Assembly: GCF_022229005.1 (NCBI RefSeq)
Contig: NZ_JAKKFD010000044.1
Coordinates: 372,001-436,000, forward strand
Direction: 5' to 3'
Length of the DNA stretch: 64,000 nucleotides
Source of the DNA: Micromonospora trifolii
Lineage (GTDB): Bacteria; Actinomycetota; Actinomycetes; Mycobacteriales; Micromonosporaceae
Both the position numbers and the translations under genes were made by a program. Each line of letters opens with the position of its first letter. Position 1 is the first letter of the stretch. The notes below the pieces were generated by a model. It did not search any database. It was not told the DNA's origin and worked only from the letters and a program-made list of their open reading frames with translations. Positions 49,980-58,838 of this stretch are shown here, in pieces.

Positions 49980-52796
49980 GTGACACGCACCCGCACCCTC
50001 GCGCTTGCCACCAGCGTGCTGACCACTGCCACCGCTCCGGTCGTTCTCTCCGCGACCGACACCTGGCAACCCCCGTCACCGACGTCGGATGACATCCGGC
50101 AGCTGATCGCCTCTCCCCTGAGCCCTCACCTCGTCACCGCCCTCATCGGCGCTGCGGCAGCGACGCTGTGGCTGGTGCTGATCACGACCCTGCTCACCCA
50201 CGCCTACGCCATGCTCGCGCGCCGGGCACGCTGGACGGTCACAATCCGCCTCCCCGGCCCGATCCGCAGCCTCACCGCAGCCCTGCTGGGCGCCAGCGCC
50301 GTCACCACGGCCACCGGCACCATCGCCCACGCCACACCTGTCACCAGCACCACCGACCAGCCCGCCACTGAACCGGTCACCGCCGCACCCAGACCGCTGG
50401 CCACCCACTCCACCGCCGAGCATCCGCCGCCCGCCCACCGGACCGCTCCCACCCACACTGTTCAACGGGGCGACACGTTGTCCGAGATCGCCGAGGAAGC
50501 CCTCGGCGACGACAAGCGCTGGCGTGAGATCTTCGCCCTGAATCGCGGCACCCATTTCGCCACCGTCGGTGGGACGCTGCGCAACCCGAACCTGATCTTC
50601 CCTGGCTGGGTGTTGACCCTGCCCGCTGCTGACATGCCGCCGGACTCCGCGCCACCGCGCAATCCCCCCACCCAGGACCCACCGCGAGGGCCGACCGCTT
50701 CACCACCGACGACTGCGACCGCCGCGCCGCGCACAACTGCGCACGCCTCCTCACCAACGGCAGCGCCGAACACGTCGCCTACCGCCAGGCCCCAGCCCTC
50801 GGCAACATCACCTGCCGCCGACGACGGGGTCGTCGAGCCACCCTCAGCGTCGGTGTCGCCGACGCCCGGCATCACCAACCCGGCAACATCGACGACCGCA
50901 CCCGGTCCGCCAACCGCCGATCGGAGCAACGCCACCACACCGCCGGCCGGAACCACCGACGACAGGCCCTCCCACTCGCTGTGGGGATGGGTGGAGATCG
51001 GCGGTGGCGCCATCGGCGCCGGACTGGCCGCCGCGCTGGTCTCGGCCGCCACGATGGTGTGGAAGCGCCGCCGTCACCGCTACCGGCCCACGCCCATCAC
51101 CAGCCCGGTTCTCGCTGATGCGGACCTGACGCCACCGCTGGCGGCGCTGACCCGGCTGCGCCACGGCGTGCGGCGCATCGCACCGCACCTGTTGACCCGC
51201 ACCCCGGCGCGCGGGCGGACCGTCCGCGAGGACACCACCGCGCAGGTGACACCTCCACCGTCGTCCGCCGCGCCCAACGACACCGAATCCGCGCGCGTCG
51301 GCGCCGGGCTCGGGCTGGATGGACCCGCCGCCCTGGACGCCGCCCGCGCCCTGCTGGTGGCCACCCTCACCCCCGGTGCCGACGGCCCACACGCGCACGG
51401 CCGCGTCATCATCCCGGCCGCCACACTGACAACGCTGCTCGGCGTGTCCGCGGTGGACCTCCACCCGATGCCCGGACTCACCGTCGCCCCGACATTCGCC
51501 GCAGCGCTCACCCTGCTGGAGGAGGAGATCATCCGCCGCAGCCGGATCCTCGCCGACCAGGAGGCCGTAACCGTCTTCGCCCTCCAGCAGGAGCACACGG
51601 TCGGTGAGCCGCTGCCGCACCTGCTGCTCATCGCCGACGTCCCCGAGCACAGCTGGCACACCCGGCTGGCCACCGCGATCCACCTCGGCACGAACGTCGA
51701 CATCGGCGCCGCCCTGATCGGCACCTGGCCCCACGGCATCACCCTGACCGTCGCCGCCGACGGCACCACCGGGGGCGGTCACGGCGAGCGCGTCGGCGTC
51801 CTCGGCGCCACCGCGGCCACCGACATCCTGCGCATGCTCGCCGAGGCGCACGGCGGCACAGCACCCGCCACCACCACGCCGGGCCCACCTGCACCCGGCG
51901 CGCCGGCGACCGTGCGACACGGCGACACCACCCGCGCAGCGCCCGAGAAGGTGAACCCCACACCGCAGAGCTCCCTGCCGGCGCAGGGCGCAGCCCCACC
52001 GGATCAGGGAGCCACCGCTGCCGCCGGCCGCGTGCGCGCCCGCGTGCTCGGCCATCCCACGATCCTCGACGGCGACGGCATACCGGTACGCGGCCTGCGC
52101 GCCAAGAGCATGGAGCTGTTCGTGTACCTGGTCGTGCACCGCGGCGGCGCGAACCTGGACGACATCATGGAGGCGATCTGGCCGGACGTCACCGTCTCCC
52201 GCGCGTCAGAGCGCCTCTCCACCTGCGCGGCGAACCTCCGCACCACCATCCGGTCCATCGCCCAGACGGGCACCGGACCGAACGACGCCACCCCCAAGAT
52301 CGAACCGGTCATCAACACCGGCGGCCGCTACCACCTCGACCCGACCCTGCTCGACGTCGACTGGTGGACCGTCCAGGACTCCTACGCCCGGGTCGCCACC
52401 GCCGTCGACGATGCGGATCGCCTCGCCCACCTGCACGCCGCGATCGCCGCCGCCTGCGGCGGCCTCGCCGACGGCAGCACCTACGAGTGGATCGACACCG
52501 ACCGCGAGCACGCCCGACGCCACCTGGTGAAGGTCTACGCCCAGGCCGCCGGGCTGCACCTCGGCACTGATCCTGCCGCCGCGCTCGCCCTCTACGACAC
52601 CGCCCGCGCCCTCGATCCGCTCTCCGACGAGTTGACCCGCCGGGCGATGCGCACCGCGGCGCGTCTCGGTGACGCCGTCGGCGTACGTGAACGGCTCGTG
52701 GCGCTGCGCGGCGACCTCGGTGACGCCGGCATCGACATCGACGCCGACACCGAGGACCTCGCCACCAGCCTGCTCCACGAGCTCACCCACCAGTGA
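49980..52796 (+). CDS. Membrane LysM-BTAD protein (AfsR/SARP-type output)
   Basis: 938 aa from GTG 49980 with GGAGGGCAG immediately upstream. N-terminal signal/TM segment, TM near residues 45-65 (LVTALIGAAAATLWLVLITTL), another near 90. A LysM domain follows at residues about 158-215 (HTVQRGDTLSEIAEEALGDD, then NLIFPGWVLTLP), which binds peptidoglycan. A long Pro/Thr linker and a further TM (about 335-355) lead to a cytoplasmic part ending in a SARP winged helix (RARVLGHPTILDGDGIPV, EAIWPDVTVSRASERLSTC) and BTAD helices. It is a longer paralogue of the protein at 33366-35435. It may report cell-wall status to gene expression. Confidence 0.85.
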   Translation: MTRTRTLALATSVLTTATAPVVLSATDTWQPPSPTSDDIRQLIASPLSPHLVTALIGAAAATLWLVLITTLLTHAYAMLARRARWTVTIRLPGPIRSLTAALLGASAVTTATGTIAHATPVTSTTDQPATEPVTAAPRPLATHSTAEHPPPAHRTAPTHTVQRGDTLSEIAEEALGDDKRWREIFALNRGTHFATVGGTLRNPNLIFPGWVLTLPAADMPPDSAPPRNPPTQDPPRGPTASPPTTATAAPRTTAHASSPTAAPNTSPTARPQPSATSPAADDGVVEPPSASVSPTPGITNPATSTTAPGPPTADRSNATTPPAGTTDDRPSHSLWGWVEIGGGAIGAGLAAALVSAATMVWKRRRHRYRPTPITSPVLADADLTPPLAALTRLRHGVRRIAPHLLTRTPARGRTVREDTTAQVTPPPSSAAPNDTESARVGAGLGLDGPAALDAARALLVATLTPGADGPHAHGRVIIPAATLTTLLGVSAVDLHPMPGLTVAPTFAAALTLLEEEIIRRSRILADQEAVTVFALQQEHTVGEPLPHLLLIADVPEHSWHTRLATAIHLGTNVDIGAALIGTWPHGITLTVAADGTTGGGHGERVGVLGATAATDILRMLAEAHGGTAPATTTPGPPAPGAPATVRHGDTTRAAPEKVNPTPQSSLPAQGAAPPDQGATAAAGRVRARVLGHPTILDGDGIPVRGLRAKSMELFVYLVVHRGGANLDDIMEAIWPDVTVSRASERLSTCAANLRTTIRSIAQTGTGPNDATPKIEPVINTGGRYHLDPTLLDVDWWTVQDSYARVATAVDDADRLAHLHAAIAAACGGLADGSTYEWIDTDREHARRHLVKVYAQAAGLHLGTDPAAALALYDTARALDPLSDELTRRAMRTAARLGDAVGVRERLVALRGDLGDAGIDIDADTEDLATSLLHELTHQ

Positions 52797-53050
52797 AGTC
52801 TCCGCCAGCCGACATCACCCGTGAGCCTTTCCAACCTGATTCTGCAGGGTGTAGCGGGTGTGTCTCCCCGATGGGCGATAGATACGAGCTCTGAACCACC
52901 GCCGACTGCACAGGCAGCCACCGCAAGCAACGCCTCCCTGGCCCAATCGCAACAGCGACACCTACGCCCACGATTGCGGATGCCGGCGTTGATCCTGGAG
53001 ATGCCGGTGCGTACGCAGCCGCCTCCCGGCGTCCATAGCGGCGCTCTGGG

Positions 53051-53056
53051 CATAAT
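53051..53056 (+). promoter_or_regulatory. -10 box of a probable leaderless phosphatase transcript
   Basis: CATAAT lies 7 nt before ATG 53064, and no ribosome binding site is present. This is the usual layout of a leaderless actinomycete gene. No clear -35 box. Confidence 0.45.
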
Positions 53057-53063
53057 GGCGATC

Positions 53064-53882
53064 ATGGAAAATGATCTATTGCTTGCTCGCCGTGCTGCTC
53101 TGACCGGCGCCGCAGTAGGCCTGCGGTACTTTGCGACCATCGCTCAGCTTCCCCGGGAGCTGAAGTCGGACGGCAGCGTGGTGACGGAAGCTGATCGCGC
53201 TGTCGAAGCAGCTATCCGAGAGGTGTTGGCCGACGCGCGGCCCGACGATGCGATCCTCGGCGAAGAGGAAGGGCAAAGCGGTCGGGGCAGGCGCCGTTGG
53301 ATCGTTGACCCGATCGACGGGACCGCTCTGTTCATCGCTGGTGACGACCGATGGCTCGTGCTCGTCGCGTTGGAAGAGGCCGGCGAGATCGTCGTCGGCG
53401 TGGCAGCGGTACCCGCTCAAGGCAGCATCTGGTGGGCGCAGCGGGACAGCGGAGCATTCCGAGCGGACTTCTCCGGACTGACGGTTACCGACGAGCGACG
53501 GATCACCGTCGACGTCGATAGACGGGAGACCCTACGCGGAAGTCGACTCGGCGTGATCCCCACCGACGACGGGCTCCTCCCGGCTGAACGCGAGATGATC
53601 GCGCCGCTGAGCGTCATGACAGAGACCGTGCCGTGGAGCACCCACGCCGCGCTGCTAGTAGCGAGCGGGCAGATGGACCTCGCCATCCAGGCTCGGGGAC
53701 AGGTGTGGGACTACGCAGCCACCTCGCTTATCGTGGACGAGGCGGGCGGGCGCTACAGCGGGCTCGACGGGCAGACACAGCCCACCCCCGGGCCCGCTCT
53801 GTTCGCGCGCAGCGCCCTCATGCATGCCGCAGCACTCGAAGTTCTCATGGCCGGCGCTCATCCATCGACCGAAGGCCGTTAA
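53064..53882 (+). CDS. Inositol-monophosphatase-family phosphatase
   Basis: 272 aa from ATG 53064 (53055 possible). The family's metal-binding motifs are in order: LKSDGSVVTEADRAVE (residues about 33-48), GEEEG (about 69), WIVDPIDGTALF (about 80) and WDYAATSLIVDEAGG near residue 216. It removes phosphate from small substrates with Mg2+; histidinol phosphate is a common substrate of closely related actinomycete enzymes, and the exact one cannot be fixed. The gene stands alone between the LysM-BTAD gene and an unknown protein. Confidence 0.88.
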   Translation: MENDLLLARRAALTGAAVGLRYFATIAQLPRELKSDGSVVTEADRAVEAAIREVLADARPDDAILGEEEGQSGRGRRRWIVDPIDGTALFIAGDDRWLVLVALEEAGEIVVGVAAVPAQGSIWWAQRDSGAFRADFSGLTVTDERRITVDVDRRETLRGSRLGVIPTDDGLLPAEREMIAPLSVMTETVPWSTHAALLVASGQMDLAIQARGQVWDYAATSLIVDEAGGRYSGLDGQTQPTPGPALFARSALMHAAALEVLMAGAHPSTEGR

Positions 53883-53943
53883 CCAACAGAATCGTCTTCC
53901 GCCAGGTCGACGCAGCCGCGGTGGCTGATAGCCTGCCGAGCTG

Positions 53944-54426
53944 ATGACACGACGGTTCGGTGACAGGGCCACCTTCGCGGTAGAGGTCGGCGAGGTCGAG
54001 TCGCCCACCCTTCGTACCATTGATGTGTGGGCGGCGGGAACGCACCTGACCACGGACGACAACTCGGCCTACCTCCCCTCCCTACGCCCGGCCATGCGGT
54101 CGACGGCAGCGCGGATACGGCGGCGCGACGTCCCTGCCTGCCCCTACCCGGGACGCTCTCCAGAGACTGTTTTCCGGCTCCTGGAGCAGGACGGCACAGA
54201 GTTCCGGGAACGTTTCTGGTTCCTGCAGTGGGGCGAAATCCTGGACAATGTGTCCCGGTACGCCTATCTGGACGGCGACCTGGTGCTGGTCTTCTCGTTC
54301 TGGCGACCGACGCATCCCGTCCCCGACGATCTCGGCGCGATCTTCGTTGCCACGCTCCCACCGGACGAGTTCACCACCACCGTCCTCGCCGCAGCTGACC
54401 TGCTGGACGCCGAGTCCGTCCGCTAG
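53944..54426 (+). CDS. Unrecognised 160-aa protein
   Basis: ATG 53944. Strand-rich domain (RATFAVEVGEVESPTLRTID, YAYLDGDLVLVFSFWR, LGAIFVATLPPDEFTTTVLA) with a helical end. No signal peptide, membrane segment or known motif. It follows the phosphatase gene by 61 bp and lacks a ribosome binding site; TAGCCT upstream suggests its own start of transcription. Function unknown. Confidence 0.6.
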   Translation: MTRRFGDRATFAVEVGEVESPTLRTIDVWAAGTHLTTDDNSAYLPSLRPAMRSTAARIRRRDVPACPYPGRSPETVFRLLEQDGTEFRERFWFLQWGEILDNVSRYAYLDGDLVLVFSFWRPTHPVPDDLGAIFVATLPPDEFTTTVLAAADLLDAESVR

Positions 54427-54637
54427 ACACACCTGCGTGACCTCTCCATCCAGAACCCCCTGCACCCGCCACCGTCCCGTTACCGAGAGTAGTCGACAGG
54501 GATGCAAAAAAGGACCTGTCGCGCCTCCCAGGCGCGATGGTGAGCAGCCGGGCGGGCCGCCCAGCGACGTTCTAGCACCGAGTGACCTACACACCCCGCG
54601 ACTTCCCGGCGAACCTCCTGGATGGACGTGACGTGCG

Positions 54638-55669
54638 CTAGGTGGCCGTCAGGTCGATGCCGCGCGAGGCGAAGAAGCCGACGGGGTCAACGGCATGGGA
54701 TGCGGTCGCATGCTCGCCGATGTGGGTCTCCAGGTGCAGGTGCGGCCCGGATGAGTGGCCGCTGCTGCCGACCTGACCGATGACCTGGCCAACGGCGACC
54801 TGCTGGCCCACATCGACCGCTGGCCGCCGCCGCATGTGGCAGTAGCGGGTGACGGTCGAGTCGGGGTGGCGCAGTTCCACGTACCAGCCGCACCCGAGAA
54901 CGGTGACCGGGTGGCCGTCCACGTCGCAGGAGTAGGGGCTGCCGTCGCGCCGGTGGGCGTTGCAGACCACGCGGATCACCAGACCGGAGGCGGCGGCGTG
55001 GATCGGGATTCCCTTGGCGGCGGCGATGTCGACTCCGTCGTGACCGGGCCGGTCGTCGGTCCGGAATCCGGATACGAACGTTCCCTGGATCGGTCTCATC
55101 CAGCCGCCGACGCTGATGCACTGCTCGCCGGGACTACCGGCCGGTTGGTCGGAGACGAGCCCGACGAGGGCGGCAGCGTCGCCCTCCCACCGGGCGTAGG
55201 CGTCGGGGTAGGCCGAGCGTTGCACGGCCTGCGCGGCGACGGCGAGCGGCAGGGACTGCCAGCCGGCGACGGTGACGAGCGCACGGTAGAACGCTCCCGC
55301 CGCGTACTCGGGATCCATGATCTGCGCGGGGGTTCCCCAGCCCTGGCTCGGTCGCTGCTGGAACAGCCCCCGGGAGTCGTGGTCGTTGTCCTCGCCGAGG
55401 TGCCCGAGGTTCCGCAGCCCGGATTCCTGCAGGGCGGTGGCCACGGCGATGACCTGCCCGCGGACCGGTATGCCCTGCTGGACGCCGACGGTGACGATGA
55501 CGTCGGCGTGGTGCACCTGCCCGGTGTCGTAACGGCCGGTAGTGCCCGCCGGGGTGGTGACGACCGAGCAGGCCGTCGCTGCTCCGGTGAGGGTGACCAG
55601 TCCGGCGACGCACAGGGACGCGACACCAACGACGACGGCGGCGGTGAGGGCGATGAGGCGGCCGCTCAC
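54638..55669 (-). CDS. Secreted transglycosylase-like plus M23 peptidase cell-wall hydrolase
   Basis: About 343 aa from GTG 55669; the start is uncertain because no good ribosome binding site lies in frame. An N-terminal signal peptide or anchor (LIALTAAVVVGVASLCVAGL). Residues about 60-165 resemble a lytic-transglycosylase-like region (VIAVATALQESGLRNLGHLG, SRGLFQQRPSQGWG). Residues 185-335 are an M23 endopeptidase with the zinc residues in GHDGVDIAAAKG and GPHLHLETH. Two-domain hydrolases of this kind open the cell wall for conjugation machinery in actinomycete mobile elements. It is the most downstream gene of the minus-strand series of the mobile region. Confidence 0.85.
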   Translation of the reverse strand: MSGRLIALTAAVVVGVASLCVAGLVTLTGAATACSVVTTPAGTTGRYDTGQVHHADVIVTVGVQQGIPVRGQVIAVATALQESGLRNLGHLGEDNDHDSRGLFQQRPSQGWGTPAQIMDPEYAAGAFYRALVTVAGWQSLPLAVAAQAVQRSAYPDAYARWEGDAAALVGLVSDQPAGSPGEQCISVGGWMRPIQGTFVSGFRTDDRPGHDGVDIAAAKGIPIHAAASGLVIRVVCNAHRRDGSPYSCDVDGHPVTVLGCGWYVELRHPDSTVTRYCHMRRRPAVDVGQQVAVGQVIGQVGSSGHSSGPHLHLETHIGEHATASHAVDPVGFFASRGIDLTAT

Positions 55670-55800
55670 GGCAGCCGACGCAGAGTGTGTACATGCATGA
55701 AGAACTCCCGTCGAGGTAGGTGCCCGCGCCGATCTACCGTGCGGGCTCCCGCAGGGGTCCGGCGTGGACTGGGCAGGGATGCGCGCCGCTTGGCGCAGGC

Positions 55801-56937
55801 TCATGAGGTGGATGACGGGTGGTGCGGGGCATGACCGTTGATGGCGGCCAGTTGGGCGATCCGGTCGATCAGGGTGAGCGGTGAGTCGAGCAGGCCGCTG
55901 GCGCCGGTGCGACGGATCCACTGGACCTGCCGCAGGGAGATGCCGTGCCGGTGCGCGAACGCGGCGAGTTCGAGGTCCGGGTCGGCTTTGAGGTCGGCCC
56001 ACAGTTGCCGCCACCGGTCGTAGGAGGCTTGGTCCTGTGGCACCCGGCGCAGCACGTCGGCGGGCGGCATCGGTCCGGCCACCGTCACGGACTCCCGCTC
56101 GGGGTCCGCGTCGACGTCGCCGCCGACGCCCGGCAGGGGCACGGGCGGTGGGCGCAGGTCGGCGCCGATGACGCGCGCCCAGCCGGTCACGTCGGCGTGG
56201 GCGGTGAGGTCGGCGGCGACCGCGTCGAGGTCGAGGGTGGTCGCGGCGATGTCGGCGCGGACGGGGTCGTCGTGCCGGGACCGGATCAGCGTTTCCACGT
56301 GCGTGGCGAGGGCGGTGCGGCGTTTCTCGTCGCGGAGTTGTTGGCGGGCGTGGGCGAGGGACTGGTGTAGCGGCAGCTGTTGGGTGAGGGCGAGGGATCG
56401 GGCGCGGCGGGTGACCGCTGGTTCGCGCCACCACTGGGTGAGGCCGTAGACGGGGGCGGTGTCGGCGAGTTTCCCGGTGGCGCGCAGGGCGTCACGGCGG
56501 CGTGCGGCGCTGTGCATCAGCCAGATCGCGTAGGCGAAGACGCCGAGGCCGCCGAAGACGACGGCGAGGTATGCCACGTCGGCGTGGCCGACGATGTTGG
56601 TGGTGACGCCGACGGTCACGGTGGCGGCGGACAGGGCCCGCCATCCGTAGGCGGCCTCGCCGAGGCGTTGCCGCCAGTCGGCGAACGCTGCGGTGACGGC
56701 GCCGCCGAGGTCGATGACGATCGCGAACGGTGCGACGAACACGGCACGCCACCACCAGTGCAGGGTGTCGGGCCACGGCGGGATCTGCACGCCGACCCAG
56801 ATCTGGCCGATGGTGGAGCCGAGGGCGGCGATGGCGTAGAAGATCCAGGCGGCGTGTTCGACCGGTGGGCGACGCGAGGTCTCCGTTCCGTTGGGTAGAT
56901 CCACCCGTCGGGGCCGGTGGTGCTCGTCGAGGGTCAT
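55801..56937 (-). CDS. DUF2637-type membrane protein
   Basis: 378 aa from ATG 56937 with GGAGGAG upstream. Four hydrophobic segments at residues about 25-135 (AAWIFYAIAALGSTIGQIWV, VFVAPFAIVIDLGGAVTAAF, ALSAATVTVGVTTNIVGHAD, YLAVVFGGLGVFAYAIWLM) form the DUF2637 domain, common next to Rep and Tra genes of actinomycete plasmids and integrative elements. The C-terminal part is cytoplasmic and helical, with a helix-turn-helix-like FAHRHGISLRQVQWIRRTG. Probably part of the transfer or replication module. Confidence 0.78.
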   Translation of the reverse strand: MTLDEHHRPRRVDLPNGTETSRRPPVEHAAWIFYAIAALGSTIGQIWVGVQIPPWPDTLHWWWRAVFVAPFAIVIDLGGAVTAAFADWRQRLGEAAYGWRALSAATVTVGVTTNIVGHADVAYLAVVFGGLGVFAYAIWLMHSAARRRDALRATGKLADTAPVYGLTQWWREPAVTRRARSLALTQQLPLHQSLAHARQQLRDEKRRTALATHVETLIRSRHDDPVRADIAATTLDLDAVAADLTAHADVTGWARVIGADLRPPPVPLPGVGGDVDADPERESVTVAGPMPPADVLRRVPQDQASYDRWRQLWADLKADPDLELAAFAHRHGISLRQVQWIRRTGASGLLDSPLTLIDRIAQLAAINGHAPHHPSSTS

Positions 56938-57202
56938 GCGCTTCTCCTCCAGTGGGGAGGGTGGCCCAGCGCCGAGGGGGCGCGACGCTGGGCCACCCGG
57001 GGGTGGGCATTCCGCCGCGACGGCCACCCATGGGGTGTCCGTCGCTGAGTGCGTGCGGGTCAGGTGGTGAGGCGAAAGGGCGGCGAGTGGGTGCCGTCCG
57101 CGGCCCGCACCCCCTCATGAGGTGAGGGCGGCCGGAGTGCCCGCTCCTGCAGCGACGTGGGCGTGGTGGCGGTGATGCCGGCTGTCGCCTGACGCCGTCG
57201 GG

Positions 57203-58552
57203 TTAGGTCAGCGTCACCGCGGGAAGCGTTGCCGCCAACGCGGCGGTCTTGGACGCCGTGCGGAACATCGACACCGCGTTCGCGGCGATGTCGGCGATAC
57301 CGTCCGTACGTTCCCGTGCCGTGAAGGGCAGCCGGGCGTGCGGGCCGACGCGGAACGCGGGCAGCTCGTAGTGCTCACGCGCGACGACTGTCCCGTCGGC
57401 GGTCGTGTACTCGTAGAAGTCCCCGAGGCCGAGGCCGCCGATGGTGGTCTCCTGGTTGCCGGTGCAGACCACCACGAGGTCGTAGGTGCGGCCGTCGATG
57501 AGTCCCACACCGGGCAGCGCAACGGGCTGCGCCCGGCGGGGCAGCACGGTGAGTCGTCGGACCCCGAACCGGTCCGGGCGCAGGTACCGGCCGATCCCCT
57601 GATACCTGCTCCGGCTGTCGTCGCGCCACTGGTCGCAGGTCCTGGGCAGGTCCTCGGCGTACCAGTCGATGCGCTGCACCTGGTCCAGGGCCGCGGCGGC
57701 CATGAACGGTTGCGGGGCGAGGCCCAGGCACGATTCGACGGCGCATCGGGCGGAGTCACCGCCGCCGATCACCGCGACCCGACGTACCCCGCGCAGCGGC
57801 CACATGCCAGCCATGCGGTGCATGAACTGCGGGTAGGTGAGGATCGTGGTGCCGTTGGCGACGTCCTGGCCGGCCGGGTCACCCAGGCCGCGGGCGTCGA
57901 TGACCCGCCCGGCGGGCAGCGACGTCCTGCCCTCGATTTCCACCTCTACCCCAGGGTCGCCCTCGTTGACGGACAGGACGGTGGCGTGGGGGACCACGTC
58001 GGCGAACTGCGCCAACGCGAGGCGGATCACGAAGGCCATGTCCGTGTTCGTCTGGTACTCGGTCATCGACACGTTCGCTGCCTGGATCGGTGCGCCCGGC
58101 AGGTAGTTCGGGCTGGTGCCCTGGTCACCTGCCAGGCCCGCGCTGCCGGCGCGGTTGCGGGAGTTGAGGTGGAACACCGGCCGGGTGGTCATCGCGAAGG
58201 TGCCGCCGACGCGGCCGGTGCGCTCCAGGACCAGCGGTTTCGGGTGACCGCTGAGGACGCGCACGGCGGCGTAGGTCGCGGCGTGGAAGCCGCTGCCGAT
58301 GATGACGTCACGGTTGAGGTGTTCGGCGTTAAGTAGTTCCTGCTGGCGCTGCTCGTCGGCCCAGGTGGCGTCCAGGACCTCGTCGGCGTAGGCGCGGCCG
58401 TACGGGTCCAGGGCGATACCGGTGAGCCGGGCCTGCGTCGGGCTGGGGAATTCCTGTTCGCGGTGCATCATCGCCCGCATTCCCGCGGCGGCGGACTCCT
58501 TCACGCTGATGGCGGTGAGCAGGGACGTGATCTGCGCGGATGGCTCGAACAT
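57203..58552 (-). CDS. FAD/NAD(P)-binding oxidoreductase, cargo of the mobile region
   Basis: 449 aa, ATG 58552 with GAGGAAGGA upstream. First Rossmann motif RDVIIGSGFHAATYAAV near residue 80 (G-S-G in place of the commoner GAGPAG), then LERTGRVGGTFA. Second Rossmann motif VAVIGGGDSARCAVESCL near residue 260. A late VVVCTGNQETTIGGLGLGD. The layout resembles flavoprotein monooxygenases or N-hydroxylases, but no diagnostic fingerprint for one reaction was seen. It is flanked by transfer-type genes, so it is either element cargo or has an unexpected role there. Confidence 0.75.
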   Translation of the reverse strand: MFEPSAQITSLLTAISVKESAAAGMRAMMHREQEFPSPTQARLTGIALDPYGRAYADEVLDATWADEQRQQELLNAEHLNRDVIIGSGFHAATYAAVRVLSGHPKPLVLERTGRVGGTFAMTTRPVFHLNSRNRAGSAGLAGDQGTSPNYLPGAPIQAANVSMTEYQTNTDMAFVIRLALAQFADVVPHATVLSVNEGDPGVEVEIEGRTSLPAGRVIDARGLGDPAGQDVANGTTILTYPQFMHRMAGMWPLRGVRRVAVIGGGDSARCAVESCLGLAPQPFMAAAALDQVQRIDWYAEDLPRTCDQWRDDSRSRYQGIGRYLRPDRFGVRRLTVLPRRAQPVALPGVGLIDGRTYDLVVVCTGNQETTIGGLGLGDFYEYTTADGTVVAREHYELPAFRVGPHARLPFTARERTDGIADIAANAVSMFRTASKTAALAATLPAVTLT

Positions 58553-58838
58553 GGTGTCCTTCCTCGGTCACCGGGTGCCGCGCCGGCCGCGCACCTCACC
58601 CCGGGGCAGCCCCCCGGGGTTACGGCACAGGGCCGGCACGATCCCCGGGAAGGGATTTACTGGGTGGGCGTTGGAGGGGCTGGCGGTTGCCGATCCCCAA
58701 TGGACGGGTCGTCGGCAGGGGCGCCGGGGCGCGGCGCGGCCCGGCCTGTCGGCCCTGCCGGAGGATGGTGCGGTCAGGCGGTGGCCGGAAGGGGCCCGCT
58801 GCGCAGCGGTGCGGTCAGCTGACCGTCACTGGTGTCCA

